Source: Betaproteobacteria bacterium Ga0077523
GTDB lineage: Bacteria; Pseudomonadota; Gammaproteobacteria; Burkholderiales; Ga0077523
Direction: 5' to 3'
DNA: 45,357 bases
Assembly: GCA_001464695.1 (NCBI GenBank)
Contig: LNDQ01000042.1
Coordinates: 1-45,357, forward strand
Shown: positions 1 to 8,746 of the stretch, piece after piece
How positions within the stretch are numbered: position 1 is the stretch's first letter
How the letters are laid out: every line of letters begins with the position of its first letter
Translations under genes and position numbers: made by a program
Notes under the pieces: generated by a model
Told to the model about the DNA's origin: nothing
Seen by the model: only the letters and a program-made list of their open reading frames with translations
Database searches by the model: none

Positions 1-149
1 GGCCCACATCTTCCCCACGGACTCGAGGTCTAGGCCGGGAATCGCGGTCTCCGCTCCAGTGTCGGAAGCTACCCCGACACATTTCCAAGATACAAGGTCG
101 GGATGGGGGCCGGCGTCCGTCGAACATGCGTCCCTGGTGCCGAGAGCGC

Positions 150-572
150 CTACGCCACCACCGCCACCGCCTCCACCTCGATCCGCAACTCCGCCATCAC
201 CAGCGCATCGACGCCGATCATGGTGCTGGCCGGCTTGCGCGCCGGATCCACGTAGCGGGCACGGATCTCGGAGATCACCGCACGATCCGCCGGCTTGAGA
301 TCCACGACGTAGGTGACGATCTTCACGAGGTCGGAAAACGTGGCCCCGGCGGCCGCGAGGGCCACCTTGAGATTCTCGAAAACCTGCACCGTCTGGGCTG
401 CCAGATCACCGGCTCCCACGACCTTGCCATCCGCGTTCCACGCGACCTGGCCGCTCACATGGATGGTCTTGCCGCCGCGCACGGCCGCGACCTGCGAAAA
501 CGTCCCGAAGTTGGCGAGACCAACGGGATTGATGAACTCGACCTGGGGGCCGGCGGTGGTCGGGGTGGTCAT
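150..572 (-). CDS. RidA/YjgF/UK114-family protein
   Basis: A 140-residue protein of the RidA fold (small trimeric proteins, many of which deaminate reactive enamines/imines). The family pattern is visible: IHVSGQVAWNADG near residues 37-49, the QTVQVFENLKVALAAAGATF helix at about 60-79, and a terminal IEVEAVAVVA strand. I chose the ATG at 572 because a GAAGGAG ribosome-binding site lies just upstream; an upstream in-frame extension is not family-like. By eye, the position of the catalytic Arg of archetypal RidA (PARS context) is a Ser here (PAST, about 114-117), so it may belong to a non-deaminase Rid subgroup. It is divergent from the hydrolase at 761. Confidence 0.85.
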   Translation of the reverse strand: MTTPTTAGPQVEFINPVGLANFGTFSQVAAVRGGKTIHVSGQVAWNADGKVVGAGDLAAQTVQVFENLKVALAAAGATFSDLVKIVTYVVDLKPADRAVISEIRARYVDPARKPASTMIGVDALVMAELRIEVEAVAVVA

Positions 573-760
573 GGCATTTCTCCTTCGCAGCAGGGCCGGG
601 CAGTCGGCGAGATGCCCAGTATAGAGACGCATCCTGCATCCCGAACGGCTCTGCGGGCCGGTCACCACGGCCTCGAGCAAAGACAAGTTGACGATGTCAA
701 CAATACGCGGCAGCATCTCTCCCGTCTCCTGTTCGACGGGCCGCTCGGCGCCGTGACACC

Positions 761-1879
761 ATGCACCACAGAGTTGTGCGGACCACCTCCGGCCAGTCGA
801 CACGCCTGCTCTTGCTGCTGACGTTGACGCTGGCAGCGTGTACATCGCTGGTGGCGTCGAACGAATCGCGGCACGAGCCGGCGTTCACGAATGCGTATCC
901 GGCCGACGGTGACAGCGGCTTGCGTGCGCCGGCGCGCTACTTCCTGCGGCGCGCCTGGGTCCAGCTCACCCGCGACATGGAAGCGACGCCGTTGCCCGCC
1001 ACGGTCGCGCTCGACATCGGGCAGATGGGCGCACAGCCGTTCAGTGTTGCCTGGATCGGCCACGCGACCCTGCTCGTGCGGGCCGGCGACGTCTGGATCA
1101 TGACCGATCCCATGCTCTCGGACTACGCAACACCGATCCCACCCTTCGGTCCCAAGCGGCTCACGCCGTTGCCGATCGATCCGGACGCTCTGCCGCACAT
1201 CGACTATGTCCTGATCTCGCACGATCACTACGACCATCTGGACCTGCCGACGCTGCGCCGGCTTGCCCGTCAGGCCGGCGGGCCGCCGCGGTTCCTGGCC
1301 GGCCGCGGATTGTCGAGGTGGTTCCAGCGCGAAGTCGGGGTCGTCTCGGAGGATTTCGACTGGTGGCAGTCGACCCGGGCGGGCACGCTCGGACTCACGT
1401 TCGTGCCCGCGCAGCACTCGAGCGGCCGGGGCATCACCGACAAGAACCGCGCGCTCTGGGGCGGCTGGGTCATCGAACACGAAGAGCGGCGACTCTACTT
1501 TGCCGGCGACACCGCGTTCTCCGCGCCGATGTTCCGCGACATCCGCGCCCGGGCAGGACCGATCGACGTCGCCGCACTGCCGATCGGCGCATATCGCCCG
1601 CGCGATTGGATGCGATTCGAGCACCTCGACCCCGCAGAGGCAGTGCAGGCGCACGTCGAACTCGGTGCACGACGCTCCCTCGCGATGCACTGGGCGACGT
1701 TCCAGCTCGGCGACGAAGAACCGATCACGCCCTCGCAAGATCTTGCCGCGGTGCTGCAGATCACCGGCATCGGCCGTTTCGAGGTCGTGTCCGTCGGCGG
1801 CACGCTGCCGGTAGCCGACAGCGGGCTCGAGCTGCAACTGACGGATGCGGGGTCACCGCGATCCGTCGACGGCCTTTAG
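761..1879 (+). CDS. MBL-fold metallohydrolase, lipoprotein (NAPE-PLD/UlaG-like)
   Basis: A 372-residue metallo-beta-lactamase-fold hydrolase. The N-terminus has a hydrophobic segment ending in a lipobox (LAAC, Cys27), so it is probably a lipid-anchored envelope protein. The metal motif HDHYDHLD spans residues 154-161. Further ligands are likely in QHSSGRG, in FAGDTAF and in MHWATF. The WIGHATLLV start of the domain and the overall layout match the N-acyl-phosphatidylethanolamine phospholipase D-like/UlaG-like branch. The substrate cannot be told from sequence. It is transcribed alone, converging on the BTAD gene. Confidence 0.85.
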   Translation: MHHRVVRTTSGQSTRLLLLLTLTLAACTSLVASNESRHEPAFTNAYPADGDSGLRAPARYFLRRAWVQLTRDMEATPLPATVALDIGQMGAQPFSVAWIGHATLLVRAGDVWIMTDPMLSDYATPIPPFGPKRLTPLPIDPDALPHIDYVLISHDHYDHLDLPTLRRLARQAGGPPRFLAGRGLSRWFQREVGVVSEDFDWWQSTRAGTLGLTFVPAQHSSGRGITDKNRALWGGWVIEHEERRLYFAGDTAFSAPMFRDIRARAGPIDVAALPIGAYRPRDWMRFEHLDPAEAVQAHVELGARRSLAMHWATFQLGDEEPITPSQDLAAVLQITGIGRFEVVSVGGTLPVADSGLELQLTDAGSPRSVDGL

Positions 1880-1901
1880 CGGTGTGAGACACCCGGCAAC
1901 G

Positions 1902-1976
1902 GGCTCTGCGCCAGTGGGGAACGACGGTCGGGCCAGGAACCGCGGGACACCGACACGGGCACGACCACGCAGAGCC
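1902..1976. terminator. Inverted repeat between convergent genes
   Basis: GGCTCTGCG at 1902-1910 is repeated in perfect reverse complement at 1968-1976, in the 110-nt space between two convergent genes. The arms are far apart (57 nt) and there is no T-run. It may be a bidirectional transcript end or simply a chance repeat. Confidence 0.3.
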
Positions 1977-1989
1977 GGTGCTCCGGAGG

Positions 1990-3288
1990 TTAGGGCTCGC
2001 TGGCGCTCATGCGCCGGTGCAGTACTTCCATCTCTTCCGACGGCCGTGTGTTCAGCACGATCGACAGCAGTTCGCGGCAGCGCCGATAGGCATTGATCGC
2101 TTCCGCCTTGTGCCCCTGAGCGAGGCAGCATTCGATCAGTCCCCGGTACAACGGCTCGGACAGGTTGTCCAACTCGAGGCCGCGCCGGTAGAGCCGCTCC
2201 GCTTCGTCGATGGCACCGGCATCCGCCAGGGCACGTGCGCAGATCGTGACCGCGCGGGCGAACTTGGCGCTCAGGCGATCCCGCGCCGGCACGATCCACG
2301 CGCGATCCTCTTCGGCGCCCAGGAAGCACCCGCCGTAGAGCGCCATCAGATCGGCGGCCTCGGTGAGGAGGGCCGCAACCCCGGCACCGGTCGTGACGTG
2401 TTCGATCTCGTCGACGAGTTGCTCGAAGTCCCAGACATCGACCCGGCACAACGACCGGTCGAGCGACACCTTGCCGCCCGACACGACGACGGCGTGGTCG
2501 ACTTTCAGCAGGCGTCGCAGGCGCAACAGGGCGACGTCGAAGGCACGCCGGCCGCAGCCGCCATCGGCGTCGGGCCACAGCGCATCCACCAGCAGCGACG
2601 CCGACACCTGCGATCCGCCCAACGCGACGATGGCCTGCAGCAGCGCGAGTGGCTTGTGCGGCAACTTGCGACCGGCCACCAGGGGTTCACCGTCGACAGC
2701 CACCACGAACGAACCGAGCGTGCGAATGCGGACGATCGCCTGGCCGTTTGTCGCGCCGCCAGGCACCTGGGCCGATCGCCGCGTGGGTGCGACCGCCCGG
2801 GCATGGTTCGAAGCGTCGCTCAACGCGGCAAGATGCGGCCCCGATCGTGGCGGGTTGGCTTCCCGTGCCTCCGCTGCGAGGCTGCGAAGATAGTCGATGC
2901 ACGCCGCACCCTTGACCATCTCGCGGTGCAGCGATTCAACGACAGCCCCGGGAGCCAGCACTTCGAGGATCGGCAGGCGCGCCGCCTGCAGCAGCAGCAC
3001 CAGCTCGGCATCGCCGGAGTGCTGTGCCGTCAGCAGCGCCTGGTCGAGCCGGTCCAGCCCCTCCTGGCGCCGGCCGGCCAGCACCAGCATCTGCGCAAGG
3101 CACAGGATTTCGATCGCCATGTCGCGCCGGGCGATGCGGACGGCCGAGTCGGGCAGCCACCCGTTCTCCTTGTGATGCAGCCGCTCCGCGGGCGCCCGGT
3201 AGACGGCCACGGCGCCGTCGAACCGCGTGATGCCGTTGGCAAGCCCGGGCAGGGGTACGACGACTGGCGATGTCGGTTCGGTTCGCAT
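1990..3288 (-). CDS. BTAD (bacterial transcriptional activator) domain protein
   Basis: About 432 residues from the ATG at 3288; an ATG at 3339 would add 17 residues, and the choice is uncertain because neither has a strong ribosome-binding site. The C-terminal half reads as a SARP/BTAD-type regulator. A winged-helix segment (IRTLGSFVVAVDGEPL, then KPLALLQAIVALGG and LWPDADGG) is followed by a helical TPR-like BTAD region (LYRRGLELDNLSEPLYRGLIECC). This fold occurs in pathway activators and in signalling ATPases. The N-terminal half is helical and unassigned. It is divergent from the SDR gene at 3417, which it might regulate; that is only positional inference. Confidence 0.75.
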   Translation of the reverse strand: MRTEPTSPVVVPLPGLANGITRFDGAVAVYRAPAERLHHKENGWLPDSAVRIARRDMAIEILCLAQMLVLAGRRQEGLDRLDQALLTAQHSGDAELVLLLQAARLPILEVLAPGAVVESLHREMVKGAACIDYLRSLAAEAREANPPRSGPHLAALSDASNHARAVAPTRRSAQVPGGATNGQAIVRIRTLGSFVVAVDGEPLVAGRKLPHKPLALLQAIVALGGSQVSASLLVDALWPDADGGCGRRAFDVALLRLRRLLKVDHAVVVSGGKVSLDRSLCRVDVWDFEQLVDEIEHVTTGAGVAALLTEAADLMALYGGCFLGAEEDRAWIVPARDRLSAKFARAVTICARALADAGAIDEAERLYRRGLELDNLSEPLYRGLIECCLAQGHKAEAINAYRRCRELLSIVLNTRPSEEMEVLHRRMSASEP

Positions 3289-3416
3289 GGCAGGCAATGT
3301 GTTCCCGTCCTCATGCCATCGCCATACGAGACTAATCATATGCCGATGCCGCCGCGCGGGATTGCCTGGACCGCCGCAGCCTGCGAGACTGGCACCCATA
3401 GTCCAGAAGGAATCCC

Positions 3417-4175
3417 ATGAAACACAATGAGATAGACCTGTCCGGCCGGGTTGCCGTGGTCACCGGCGCCGCTCGCGGCATCGGGCTCGCCATCGCCGAC
3501 CGGCTGCTCGGCAGCGGCGCCGCCGTGGCACTCTGGGATTTCGACGACCGCCAGCTCGACGAGACGGCGCCTGCGCTGCGGGCGCGCGGAGCCGTCGCGC
3601 CCATCGTCGTCGACGTGACCGACGAAGACGCCGTGGCAGCCGCCGTAAAGGAGACCGAGGCCCAGCTCGGCTCGGTGGATCTGCTGGTCAACAACGCCGG
3701 CATCGGCGGCCCGATCCTGCAGACCTGGGAATACGACGTGGCCACCTTCCGCCGCGTCCTCGATGTCAATGTGACCGGGGTGTTCCTGTGCTGCAAGGCC
3801 CTGGTGCCCGGCATGCGCGAGCGCAATTTCGGGCGCGTGGTCAACATCGCCTCCATCGCCGGCAAGAATGGCTCGCCCAATTTCTCCGCCTACGGCGCTT
3901 CGAAGGCCGCGGTGATCGCACTCACCAAGGCGCTCGCGCGCGAGACGGCCGACACGGAAGTGCTGGTCAACGCGGTCACGCCGTCGGTGGCCGACACCGA
4001 CATCCTGAGCCAGTTCACGCCCGAGAAGGTGAAGTGGATGGTGGAGCAGGTGCCCAAGGGCCGCTTCGTCAAGGCGACCGAGATCGCGGCCCTGGTCGCG
4101 TGGCTCTGCTCGGACGAGTGCTCGTTTTCCACGGGGCAGCTCTTCGACATCAGCGGCGGCCGCTCGGTGTACTGA
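3417..4175 (+). CDS. SDR-family NAD(P)-dependent oxidoreductase
   Basis: A 252-residue classical short-chain dehydrogenase/reductase, FabG-like. TGAARGIG (16-23) binds the cofactor, NNAG is at 92-95, and the catalytic Ser146 and Tyr159-x3-Lys163 (YGASK) are present. Asp41 after the second strand suggests NAD(H) preference. The usual PG after the active site is replaced by TPS. The start has an AAGGA ribosome-binding site. It is followed after 2 nt by a small NTF2-like protein, as expected for a two-gene unit acting on one substrate. The substrate is unknown. Confidence 0.9.
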   Translation: MKHNEIDLSGRVAVVTGAARGIGLAIADRLLGSGAAVALWDFDDRQLDETAPALRARGAVAPIVVDVTDEDAVAAAVKETEAQLGSVDLLVNNAGIGGPILQTWEYDVATFRRVLDVNVTGVFLCCKALVPGMRERNFGRVVNIASIAGKNGSPNFSAYGASKAAVIALTKALARETADTEVLVNAVTPSVADTDILSQFTPEKVKWMVEQVPKGRFVKATEIAALVAWLCSDECSFSTGQLFDISGGRSVY

Positions 4176-4177
4176 CG

Positions 4178-4558
4178 ATGTCGGCGAATGCCAGCACCGT
4201 GGAGCGGTTGATCGACGCGTATTGCGCCGCGTGGAACGAACCCGACGCGGCCAAACGAGCCGCACTCCTCGACGCAGTGTGGTCCCCCGGGGCTGCCTAC
4301 ACCGATCCGCGAGCCCATGCGGTCGGCATCGGACAGTTGTCCGCGCACATCGATCGCATCCTCGAGCGCCGTCCGGGTGCTCGCGTGGTTCGGACCAGCG
4401 CCATCGACGAGCATCACGGGCTGGTCCGTTTCGCATGGCGCGTGATCGAGGCCGACGGCAATGAACTGCCCGAAGGCATCGACTTCGCGGAGCTGGCTCC
4501 CGACGGCAGGATCGCTCGCATCATCGGGTTCTTCGGACCTTTGGCACCACGCCCATGA
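4178..4558 (+). CDS. NTF2/SnoaL-like protein
   Basis: A 126-residue protein with the alpha+beta cone pattern of SnoaL-like proteins: an opening helix with YCAAWNEPDAAKR, a D-P pair in YTDPRAHAVG, and a C-terminal strand pair (LVRFAWRVIEADG and IARIIGFFGPL). Such proteins act as small isomerases/hydrolases or ligand binders; no activity can be assigned. The reading frame is open further upstream, but that part is a shadow of the SDR gene. The start at 4178 is 2 nt after the SDR stop, and the end overlaps the next start as ATGA, so the three genes are translationally coupled. Confidence 0.8.
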   Translation: MSANASTVERLIDAYCAAWNEPDAAKRAALLDAVWSPGAAYTDPRAHAVGIGQLSAHIDRILERRPGARVVRTSAIDEHHGLVRFAWRVIEADGNELPEGIDFAELAPDGRIARIIGFFGPLAPRP

Positions 4559-5730
4559 TCGCCGCCCGGATCGCTCGCGCGTTCGCGATCGCCGCCCTGA
4601 CGGTCGCGAGCGTGGCACCCGCGGCCGACCCGGCGCGCGAATCCTGCGTGCCGCTGGGCAGCTGGGTCGCACCGGGTGACCGCGCGAAATCCACCGTGGA
4701 ATGGATCGGATCGCTCGCGCGGCGGCGCGTGATCCTGCTCGGTGAAGGGCACGACATCCCCGAGCACCACCGGTGGCAGCTGCAGACCATCGCGGCATTG
4801 CATGCGCAGCGCCCGCAACTCGTGCTCGGCTTCGAAATGTTCCCACGCTCGGTGCAACCGGTGCTCGATCGCTGGGTGGCGGGTCAGCTCACCGAAGCGG
4901 AACTGCTGCGCGACACCGACTGGAAGCGCACCTGGGGCTACGACGCCCAGATGTACCTGCCCATCTTCCATTTCGCGCGCATGAATCGCATCCCGATGGT
5001 CGCGCTCAATGTCGAGCCGACGCTGCCGCGCGAAATCGGCACTGCCGGACTGGCAGCGATCCCCGAAACGCGCCGCGAAGGGATCTCCGAGCCGGCAGCA
5101 CCGCTGCCCGCCTACGAGAGCTTCGTGTTCGACAGCTACGCGCAGCATGCCCGCAGCGGCGACGGCCAGGCGCCCTCGCGTGACGACGTGAGGTTCCGCC
5201 GCTTCCTCGAAGCGCAGCTCTTCTGGGACCGTGCGATGGCCGAGCGCATCGCCGCCGCGCTCGCGGCGCGTCCCGATGCGACGATGGTGGCGTTGATGGG
5301 TTCCGGCCACGTGATGAACGGCTGGGGGGTGCCGCATCAGCTCGAAGCCCTCGCGGTGCACGACCCCGCGGTGCTGCTGCCGTGGGAGCCGGAGAACGAT
5401 TGCGCCAAGCTGATCCCCGGCTACGCCGATGCCGTGTTCGGCCTCGGCCCCCGCGCTGAACCGACGCCTTCGCGTCCGAAGCTGGGCCTGTGGCTCGAAC
5501 CGGTGACCGGCGGCGTGGCCATCAAGGAAATCGAGAAAGGCGGACTCGGCGAGCTCGCGGGCCTGCGGCAGGGCGACGTGCTGATCGAAGTGGCCGGCCG
5601 CGCGACGCGCCTGCCCGGCGACGTGAGCGAAGCCGTACAGCGGCAGGCGCCCGGCACGTGGCTTCCGATCAAGGTGCAACGCGACGGGCGGACGCTCGAG
5701 ATCATCGCGAAGTTTCCACCGTCGTCCTGA
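4555..5730 (+). CDS. ChaN-like protein with C-terminal PDZ domain
   Basis: 391 residues. A signal peptide (about 1-23) precedes a ChaN-like domain (about 45-290): VILLGEGHDIPEHHRWQ, GFEMFPRSVQ, WGYDAQMYLPI and GSGHVMNGWGVPHQLE are typical of this haem-binding/iron-related envelope family. A PDZ domain follows (about 303-388: LGLWLEPVTGGVAIKEIEKG, LRQGDVLIEVAG). The PDZ suggests binding of extended peptides or partner proteins in the periplasm. The start overlaps the previous stop, and a metallopeptidase gene follows 20 nt later. The function of the fusion is not known to me. Confidence 0.8.
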   Translation: MIAARIARAFAIAALTVASVAPAADPARESCVPLGSWVAPGDRAKSTVEWIGSLARRRVILLGEGHDIPEHHRWQLQTIAALHAQRPQLVLGFEMFPRSVQPVLDRWVAGQLTEAELLRDTDWKRTWGYDAQMYLPIFHFARMNRIPMVALNVEPTLPREIGTAGLAAIPETRREGISEPAAPLPAYESFVFDSYAQHARSGDGQAPSRDDVRFRRFLEAQLFWDRAMAERIAAALAARPDATMVALMGSGHVMNGWGVPHQLEALAVHDPAVLLPWEPENDCAKLIPGYADAVFGLGPRAEPTPSRPKLGLWLEPVTGGVAIKEIEKGGLGELAGLRQGDVLIEVAGRATRLPGDVSEAVQRQAPGTWLPIKVQRDGRTLEIIAKFPPSS

Positions 5731-5750
5731 GCGCTGCGGTCGTACCGGTC

Positions 5751-7739
5751 ATGCTCCGCTGCATCTGCGGCATCCTGCTTCTCGCCCTCGTGCTGCAGGT
5801 CGAGGCTGCCGGACTGACCGCGGCCCACCTCGAGGTCCGGATCGCGATCGACCCGACCGGGCGCACGCTGCACGGCGCAGGAACACTGGACGTTCCCCCG
5901 GGTGCAGCAACGCGCGTCCGCCTCGACCGACGCTTCGACGCCGCGGAGATGCAGTCCGAGGGCAAGCCGCTCCTGCGCGCCCAGGACCGGACCGACGCTT
6001 GGGTCCTGCCGGCAGCCACCACGGCGCGCCGGGTCACGATCCGCTGGCAAGGCACGCTCGATCGCCTCGATCCTGCGATGGACCACCGCGACACGCTTGC
6101 CGCAGCCACGCCGGTCACCGCGTCCGAGGGCACGTTCCTGCCGGCGGCAAGCCACTGGTACCCGAGCGCGGAAGGACTGCTCGAGACCTGGCGCGTGGCG
6201 CTCGAACTGCCACCCGGCCAGCGTGGGCTCGTGCCCGGGCGCTTGCTCGAGGAGCGTGACGACGCCCAGGGCTATCGCGCCGTGTTCGAGTTCACGCACC
6301 CCGGGGAAGGAATCGATCTGATGGCGGGACCGTACGCGATCACCGAACGCACCGTGACGCTCGCGGATCGCAGCGTGCGGCTGCGCACCTGGTTCGCGCC
6401 GGGACTCGAAGGGCTGGCGGACGGCTATCTCACGTCGACCGCCGACTACCTCGGTCTATACGAGCGTTGGATCGGCCCATACCCCTACACCGAGTTCAGC
6501 GTCGTCTCGAGTCCGACGCCCACCGGGTTCGGCATGCCCACGCTCACCTATCTCGGCGCGGATGTGCTGAAGCTGCCGTTCATCCGCGCCACGTCGCTCG
6601 GTCACGAAGTGCTGCACAACTGGTGGGGCAACGGCGTCTACCCCGACTACGCGCGCGGCAACTGGTCCGAAGGTCTCACGACCTTCATGGCCGACTATCA
6701 CTACAAGGAACGCGAGAGCGCGACCGCCGCACGCGACATGCGCCTGGGCTGGCTGCGCGATTTCGCTGCCGTGCCGGAAGGCTCGGACCAGACCCTCGAG
6801 TCCTTCACCGCGAGGACCCACGGTGCCTCCCAGATCGTCGGCTACCACAAGGCAGCGATGACGTTCTCGATGCTGCGCGATCTCATCGGCACGGAAGCGT
6901 TCGATCGCGGTGTGCGCGCGTTCTGGTCGGCTCGCAAGTTCACCGTCGCCTCGTGGGATGACCTGCGGATCGCATTCGAGCAGGCATCGGCGCGCGATCT
7001 TCGTTGGTTCTTCGCGCAATGGACCGCGCGAGCCGGCGCCCCGCGCATACGCATCGAACACGCCGATCGAAGGGAGGTCGGCGGACGATGGCAGGTCCGC
7101 ATCACACTCGCGCAGGACGGGCCTGCGTATCGGCTGCAGGTGCCGGTGTCCGTGCAAACGGATCAAGGCTCCATCCCGCATCTCGTTGACCTCGCTGCAG
7201 GCACCGGCAGCGCCGAATTCGATGTGCCGCAGCGGCCGAGTGCGATCACTCTCGATCCGGACCTGCGCCTGTTCCGGCGGCTGAGCACGGACGAAGCACC
7301 GCCGATCCTGCGCGACGCGATGGTCCATCCCGACACGGCGGCGGTAGTCCTGCCCTCGAACAGCACCTGGATGGACGCTGCGCGGAATCTGCTGGCGAAG
7401 CTGCTCGACGGTGGGCCGCGCTTCGTCGAAGGCACGCCGGGCCGCACCACCGCGCCGCTGGTCGTGATCGGATCAAGGGCGGACATCGAGGGCTACCGTA
7501 GCCGGCTCGGGCTCACTGCTCCGCCGAAGGCTGGGCCTTCGGGCAACGCCCAGGTGTGGGTGGAGCGTGTCGACGGCAACGTGTTGCTGTTCATCGCGGC
7601 CCGCGATCCGGCCGCCTTGTCTGCACTCGCCCGCCCGCTACCGCACTACGGCAAGCAGAGCTGGCTCACGTTCGAAGGCGCCAAGGCGGTGGAACGTGGC
7701 GTCTGGCCGCCAGCCGCCGCGCAGTGGCGGTTCGACTGA
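5751..7739 (+). CDS. Exported M1-like (gluzincin) metallopeptidase
   Basis: 662 residues from the ATG at 5751, with a signal peptide (about 1-20) and a beta-rich N-terminal domain. The catalytic domain has HEVLH at 285-289 and the third zinc ligand Glu307 in NWSEGLTTF. GFGMPTLTYLG stands where M1 enzymes carry GAMEN. The spacing from HExxH to Glu is 17 by my count, one shorter than the usual 18, so it is a divergent M1 or M1/M61-like enzyme. The C-terminal half carries an Ig-like region and an unassigned tail. It probably degrades peptides in the periplasm. It ends 3 nt from the convergent ABC ATPase gene. Confidence 0.8.
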   Translation: MLRCICGILLLALVLQVEAAGLTAAHLEVRIAIDPTGRTLHGAGTLDVPPGAATRVRLDRRFDAAEMQSEGKPLLRAQDRTDAWVLPAATTARRVTIRWQGTLDRLDPAMDHRDTLAAATPVTASEGTFLPAASHWYPSAEGLLETWRVALELPPGQRGLVPGRLLEERDDAQGYRAVFEFTHPGEGIDLMAGPYAITERTVTLADRSVRLRTWFAPGLEGLADGYLTSTADYLGLYERWIGPYPYTEFSVVSSPTPTGFGMPTLTYLGADVLKLPFIRATSLGHEVLHNWWGNGVYPDYARGNWSEGLTTFMADYHYKERESATAARDMRLGWLRDFAAVPEGSDQTLESFTARTHGASQIVGYHKAAMTFSMLRDLIGTEAFDRGVRAFWSARKFTVASWDDLRIAFEQASARDLRWFFAQWTARAGAPRIRIEHADRREVGGRWQVRITLAQDGPAYRLQVPVSVQTDQGSIPHLVDLAAGTGSAEFDVPQRPSAITLDPDLRLFRRLSTDEAPPILRDAMVHPDTAAVVLPSNSTWMDAARNLLAKLLDGGPRFVEGTPGRTTAPLVVIGSRADIEGYRSRLGLTAPPKAGPSGNAQVWVERVDGNVLLFIAARDPAALSALARPLPHYGKQSWLTFEGAKAVERGVWPPAAAQWRFD

Positions 7740-7742
7740 CGT

Positions 7743-8588
7743 TCACGTAGCCTCCGCGGCGCGTTCGCCCTCAGCGCCATTCCAGTCGATCCACCCCGGA
7801 TCGACATCCGGCAGGGGAATGGCTTCCAGCAAAGCACGCGTGTACGGGTGCTTCGGATCGGCGAAGAGTTGCGCGCACGGTCCCTGCTCCACGACCACAC
7901 CCTGGCGCAACACCATGACGCGATCGCACAGCACCCGCACCACCGACAGGTCGTGCGAGATGAAGATCAGCGCGTCTTCGCGTTTGAGTTCCTTCAGCAG
8001 CAACAGGATCTGCGCCTGGGTCGAGACGTCGAGCCCGGAAACGATCTCGTCGGCGACGATCACGCGCGGCTTCAGGGCGACGGCGCGTGCGATGCCGACG
8101 CGCTGACGCTGGCCGCCGGACAGTTCGTGCGGATACCGGGTCGCGAACGCCGCCGGCAGATGCACTCGCTCCAGCAGGGCCCGTGCTCGCACGCGCCCCT
8201 CCTGGCGCGACGCCACGCGGCCAAAAGCAAGCAGCGGCTGCGCGAGGATGTCCTCGATGCGCTGGCGCGGATTCAACGACGACAGCGGGTCCTGGAAGAT
8301 GAACTGCATGCCTTCACGCAGCGGCCGGATCGCTGTCTCGGGCAGGTGAGTGATGTCGCGACCTTCGAAGGACAATACCCCCCCGGTCGGTTCGTACAGG
8401 CGCAGCAGCGTCCGTCCGAGCGACGTCTTGCCTGATCCCGACTCGCCCACGATGCCGAGCGACTCGCCCGGTTCCAGTTCCAGGTCGATGCCGCGCAGGA
8501 TCGGCGTGAGCGGCGCGCGGCGAAACAGCGGCTTGGCCGAACGGTCCGGCAGTGCCAGTTGGAGATTGCGGGCAGCGAGGAGCGGCAT
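7743..8588 (-). CDS. Oligopeptide ABC transporter ATPase (OppF/DppF type)
   Basis: A 281-residue ATPase. Walker A is GESGSGKTS, the signature is LSGGQRQRVG and Walker B is VIVADEIVSGLD (the usual Pro after DE is Ile). The C-terminal region (PKHPYTRALLEAIPLPD) is characteristic of peptide/nickel transporter ATPases. It pairs with the ATPase at 8747 to drive import of peptides. It is the last gene of the operon and is separated from the previous one by a 158-nt gap holding a large palindrome. Confidence 0.9.
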   Translation of the reverse strand: MPLLAARNLQLALPDRSAKPLFRRAPLTPILRGIDLELEPGESLGIVGESGSGKTSLGRTLLRLYEPTGGVLSFEGRDITHLPETAIRPLREGMQFIFQDPLSSLNPRQRIEDILAQPLLAFGRVASRQEGRVRARALLERVHLPAAFATRYPHELSGGQRQRVGIARAVALKPRVIVADEIVSGLDVSTQAQILLLLKELKREDALIFISHDLSVVRVLCDRVMVLRQGVVVEQGPCAQLFADPKHPYTRALLEAIPLPDVDPGWIDWNGAEGERAAEAT

Positions 8589-8617
8589 GTCAGGAGGGTA
8601 ACGACGGCCTCAGGGCG

Positions 8618-8695
8618 CTCAACGCGGCGGACGCGTAGGAAAAGCAAGACCCAAGGAACAGTGGTTCTGGTTTCCCCCGCGTCCGCCGCGTTGAG
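8618..8695. repeat. 78-nt palindromic intergenic element
   Basis: Perfect 18-bp arms (8618-8635 and 8678-8695) enclose a 42-nt loop that itself holds nested complementary segments (GGAAA/TTTCC, GAAC/GTTC). It lies inside the transporter operon between the two ATPase genes. The transcript would form a long stable hairpin. It looks like a dispersed palindromic repeat rather than a terminator, since no T-run follows on the minus strand. Confidence 0.75.
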
Positions 8696-8746
8696 AGCTT
8701 CTGTGCGAGGTGCAGCGACCAACAGGCGCGTGCGAGCCGTTCCATG

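Noticed and set aside
1..149. Possible gene end or start at the left edge (minus frame reading IPGLDLESVGKMWA)
   Set aside because: Too short, no upstream start with support; it could be a fragment of a gene outside the window but cannot be assigned.
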